This document shows, piece by piece, positions 43,513-49,353 of a stretch of 49,353 nucleotides of DNA. Position 1 is the stretch's first letter, and each line of letters opens with the position of its first letter. The DNA is taken from NCBI GenBank assembly GCA_027729805.1, contig JAQCEO010000001.1, positions 74,621 to 123,973 of the forward strand. Direction: 5' to 3'. The stretch comes from Actinomycetota bacterium. Its GTDB lineage: Bacteria; Actinomycetota; Actinomycetes; S36-B12. The position numbers were made by a program, and so were the translations under genes. Under the pieces are notes generated by a model. That model saw nothing but the letters and a program-made list of their open reading frames with translations, made no database searches and had not been told where the DNA came from.

Positions 43513-44466
43513 CTAGAAGAAGTAGAAGTTGGTTATGGTGCCGGCCGCTACCTCGCGAACATAAAGGTCGGCTAGTGCAACGCCGAACAAGGAGATCCAG
43601 GCGAATTTCGGGTGGTGGGCATTTAGTTTTGAGACATAAGTCCAGAACCTGTAGCGAACCGGATGCGCCGAGAAGTTCTTTATCCGCCCGCCCATAATGT
43701 GCCGGCAAGTATGGCAGGACATGGAGTACAGCCAGAGGAAAGTCGCATTCGCGGCTAGTACCAAAGTGCCAACACTTAAGTGGCCCCATTCACCCTCGCC
43801 ATTACGCAGGGCTAGGAGGACGTCATAGGTCAATATGACATTGAAGATCAGGCCCGCGATAAAGAAATACCGATGGCTGTTTTGCAAGATGAGTGGTTCG
43901 CGGGTTTCACCGGTGTACTTCTTATGCGGCTCGCTTACCGCACAGGCCGGCGGTGACAGCCAAAACGACCGGTAGTAAGACTTGCGGTAGTAGTAGCAGG
44001 TCATCCGAAAGCCCAGGGGGAAGATCAAAATCAATAAGGCCGGCGAAAGCACCCACCAAGAGCCGAACGGGGTCCAGACGCTCGTACCGGCAACACAGGA
44101 GGTGGCAAGACATGGGGAGTAGAAGGGCGAGATCAGCGGCTCGGCGAAGTAGTACGCATTTTCAAATGCCCGCCAGGTTGAGTAGACGATGAAAGCCAGG
44201 AGGGCGGCTACAATCATGGCGGGCTGGAGCCACCAGCGGTCGGTGCGCAGGGTCCGCTCCTTGATATCGGCCCGCGGCCCCTCTGGAACTAAAACTTTTG
44301 CCGGCACGGTCGCGACCACCCTCGAAGGTTCAACCTTGAGCAGGGCGGTTACGGCCAGGAGGGCTACCAGGGCAACCATGGAAAAGGCGCCAAAAACATA
44401 AGGAGAAAGCAGCCCCTGAGCTGCCACTGCTTCAGCCGAGCCCAGACCCATCGCGGACCCTTTCAT
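43513..44466 (-). CDS. sdhC: Succinate dehydrogenase membrane anchor, Sdh1 type
   Basis: A 317-residue membrane protein with about six hydrophobic segments. It is the single large anchor of actinobacterial Sdh1 complexes and carries electrons to the quinone. FPLGFRMTCYYYRKSYYRSF, the loop LSPPACAV, NSHRYFFIAGLIFNVILTYD, LYSMSCHTCRHIMGGR and KFAWISLFGVALADLYVREV are typical. It is the first gene of the sdhCAB-mcm run, with AGAGG before the ATG. The two cysteines in CHTC and the histidines are candidates for haem or quinone sites. Confidence 0.88.
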   Translation of the reverse strand: MKGSAMGLGSAEAVAAQGLLSPYVFGAFSMVALVALLAVTALLKVEPSRVVATVPAKVLVPEGPRADIKERTLRTDRWWLQPAMIVAALLAFIVYSTWRAFENAYYFAEPLISPFYSPCLATSCVAGTSVWTPFGSWWVLSPALLILIFPLGFRMTCYYYRKSYYRSFWLSPPACAVSEPHKKYTGETREPLILQNSHRYFFIAGLIFNVILTYDVLLALRNGEGEWGHLSVGTLVLAANATFLWLYSMSCHTCRHIMGGRIKNFSAHPVRYRFWTYVSKLNAHHPKFAWISLFGVALADLYVREVAAGTITNFYFF

Positions 44467-44574
44467 CTCGGAACCTCTTTCGGCGACTCTTTATCGGACT
44501 TTAGTGGCTCGGCATCGGCGGTGCAGCCCCCAGTTGTGGGAGGTTCGTCACAGGCTTTTTGGCTAACGGACACA

Positions 44575-44580
44575 TAACAT
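44575..44580 (+). promoter_or_regulatory. -10 box for dacB
   Basis: TAACAT ends 9 bases before the ATG of dacB, so the transcript would have a very short leader. No ribosome binding site is seen. Confidence 0.4.
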
Positions 44581-44589
44581 AAGCAGACT

Positions 44590-48110
<3,521 letters not shown>

Positions 48111-48116
48111 GGCATG

Positions 48117-48122
48117 AGACTA
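48117..48122 (-). promoter_or_regulatory. -10 box of a leaderless promoter for the CBS membrane protein gene
   Basis: On the minus strand TAGTCT is followed by 6 bases and the ATG at 48110, with no ribosome binding site. Confidence 0.55.
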
Positions 48123-48137
48123 CGGAACAACCCTTGG

Positions 48138-49353
48138 TCAGGCACGAACCGCCCGCTGCAAGTTCAAGTCAATTGCGGCCAGGAAATCCTGGGTGGTCTG
48201 CCATGGCTGCTCCGGACCTACCAAAATCGCCAGATCCTTGGTCATTTTGCCCTCTTCCACGGTCTGGACGCAGACCCGCTCCAGAGTCTGGGCAAAGGCC
48301 GTGACTTCTCGGGTGCCATCTAACTTGCCGCGGTGCGCGAGTCCTTGGGTCCAGGCGAAAATCGAAGCAATTGGGTTAGTCGAGGTTGGCTTGCCTTTTT
48401 GATGGTCGCGAAAGTGCCGGGTGACGGTCCCGTGCGCAGCCTCTGCTTCAACGGTTTTGCCGTCCGGAGTCATCAGCACCGAGGTCATTAGTCCAAGTGA
48501 GCCATAGCCTTGGGCCAGCGTGTCGGACTGGACATCGCCGTCGTAATTCTTGCACGCCCAGACATAGCCACCCTCCCACTTCATCGCCGCAGCCACCATG
48601 TCGTCGATGAGTCGGTGCTCATAGGTAATACCCGCTGCATCGAATTCGGATTTGAATTCGGTCTCGAATACCTCCGCGAAAATATCCTTGAACTGGCCGT
48701 CGTAGGCCTTCAAGATGGTGTTCTTGGTGGAAAGATAAACCGGGTAATTACGGTTTAGCCCACACCGCAGCGAAGCCCGGGCGAAATCACGGATGCTGTC
48801 GTCCAAGTTGTACATGCCCATCGCCACGCCAGCACCGGGGAAGTCAAAGACATTGAACTCCATTGGTACTGACCCATCAGCCGGGGTAAATGTCATGGTC
48901 AACAAGCCAGCGGCTGGCACTTTGAAGTCCGTTGCCTTGTACTGGTCGCCGAAGGCATGACGGCCGATTATTACCGGTTTCGTCCACCCGGGCACCAGCC
49001 TTGGGATGTTCGAGATGATGATCGGCTCGCGGAAGATGACACCACCGAGAATATCTCGGATTGTGCCATTCGGGGATTTCCACATCTTCTTTAGACCAAA
49101 CTCTTTAACCCGGGCCTCATCCGGCGTGATCGTCGCGCATTTGACCCCCACCCCGTACTTTTGGATGGCATGTGCTGAATCGATGGTGACTTGATCATCG
49201 GTCGCATCGCGGTATTCCATGCCGAGGTCGTAGTACTTAAGATCCACATCTAGGTACTTCAAGATCAATTCATCCTTGATGAACTGCCAAATGATGCGCG
49301 TCATCTCATCACCATCGAGTTCAACAACCGGATTAATTACCTTGATTTTCTTC
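48138..49353 (-). CDS. icd: NADP-dependent isocitrate dehydrogenase, cut by the window edge
   Basis: The visible 404 codons are nearly the whole enzyme, which oxidatively decarboxylates isocitrate to 2-oxoglutarate in the TCA cycle. The frame continues from the apparent ATG at 49304 to the edge, adding [16 protein letters not shown], so only a few N-terminal residues are missing. [45 protein letters not shown] (substrate Ser and Asn), [10 protein letters not shown] and [11 protein letters not shown] (NADP pocket) mark the eukaryote-like homodimeric type (IDH subfamily II). The same enzyme group is found in mycobacteria near trpS. Confidence 0.95.
   Translation of the reverse strand, partial: KKIKVINPVVELDGDEMTRIIWQFIKDELILKYLDVDLKYYDLGMEYRDATDDQVTIDSAHAIQKYGVGVKCATITPDEARVKEFGLKKMWKSPNGTIRDILGGVIFREPIIISNIPRLVPGWTKPVIIGRHAFGDQYKATDFKVPAAGLLTMTFTPADGSVPMEFNVFDFPGAGVAMGMYNLDDSIRDFARASLRCGLNRNYPVYLSTKNTILKAYDGQFKDIFAEVFETEFKSEFDAAGITYEHRLIDDMVAAAMKWEGGYVWACKNYDGDVQSDTLAQGYGSLGLMTSVLMTPDGKTVEAEAAHGTVTRHFRDHQKGKPTSTNPIASIFAWTQGLAHRGKLDGTREVTAFAQTLERVCVQTVEEGKMTKDLAILVGPEQPWQTTQDFLAAIDLNLQRAVRA

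Overview
The window comes from a high-GC Gram-positive bacterium (phylum Actinomycetota). The evidence is gene content and order. The run purE-purK, PH-domain protein, birA, accD-accE-maf-accA3 is the order known from mycobacteria and relatives. So is the run punA, phosphomutase, deoC, then add and deoA, and the run dacB, trpS, icd. The acyl-CoA carboxylase has the actinobacterial epsilon subunit, and succinate dehydrogenase is the actinobacterial Sdh1 type with one large membrane anchor. Genes are tightly packed, ATGA/GTGA overlaps are common, and many genes start 6-7 bases after a TAnnnT box (leaderless transcription). This fits a compact, probably free-living (perhaps aquatic) actinobacterium; I cannot name the genus.

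Layout. 0.2-4.5 kb: two family-2 glycosyltransferases diverge from a UDP-glucose dehydrogenase (surface polysaccharide), followed by a CoA-binding protein. 4.5-11.8 kb: purE/purK, a PH-domain membrane protein and the biotin ligase on the minus strand face accD, accE, maf and accA3 on the plus strand. 11.9-14.7 kb: a looser stretch with a decayed SDR gene, an FeS-cluster (6-4)-type photolyase, a 44-residue DUF2256 zinc-ribbon-like protein, a lipoprotein, and the C-terminal remnant of an LpdA-like flavoprotein. 14.7-25.2 kb: nucleoside catabolism (purine nucleoside phosphorylase, PGM2-like phosphopentomutase candidate, DeoC, an aldehyde dehydrogenase plus a catalytically incomplete partner, adenosine deaminase, thymidine phosphorylase), with a DMT transporter and a secreted propeller-like protein.

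25.3-39.2 kb is the most interesting part: a methionine-salvage and nucleoside-uptake island between deoA and the mcm-sdh block. It holds mtnA, a class II aldolase/SDR fusion, divergent mtnC and mtnB-mtnD, a cytidine deaminase, a 6-oxopurine-type methylthionucleoside phosphorylase, an MTA/SAH-type deaminase, a DUF985 cupin, an SDR, and a complete BMP-family ABC importer. The residues point to a deaminating route: MTA to methylthioinosine, then methylthioribose-1-P, then MtnA, after which either MtnB-C-D or an aldolase (DHAP-shunt) branch could follow. The leader of mtnA can fold into a compact pseudoknotted RNA. The RNA begins at the predicted transcription start and buries the only good ribosome binding site in its closing stem. 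I do not recognise it as a known riboswitch, and it is my best candidate for something undescribed.

39.2-49.4 kb: a methylmalonyl-CoA-mutase-type large subunit, sdhB-sdhA-sdhC, a D,D-carboxypeptidase whose tail overlaps trpS by 105 bases, trpS, a CorC/HlyC-type CBS membrane protein, and an NADP isocitrate dehydrogenase cut by the right edge. I saw no rRNA, tRNA, insertion sequence or CRISPR array. Bases 1-161 hold no gene I can support.
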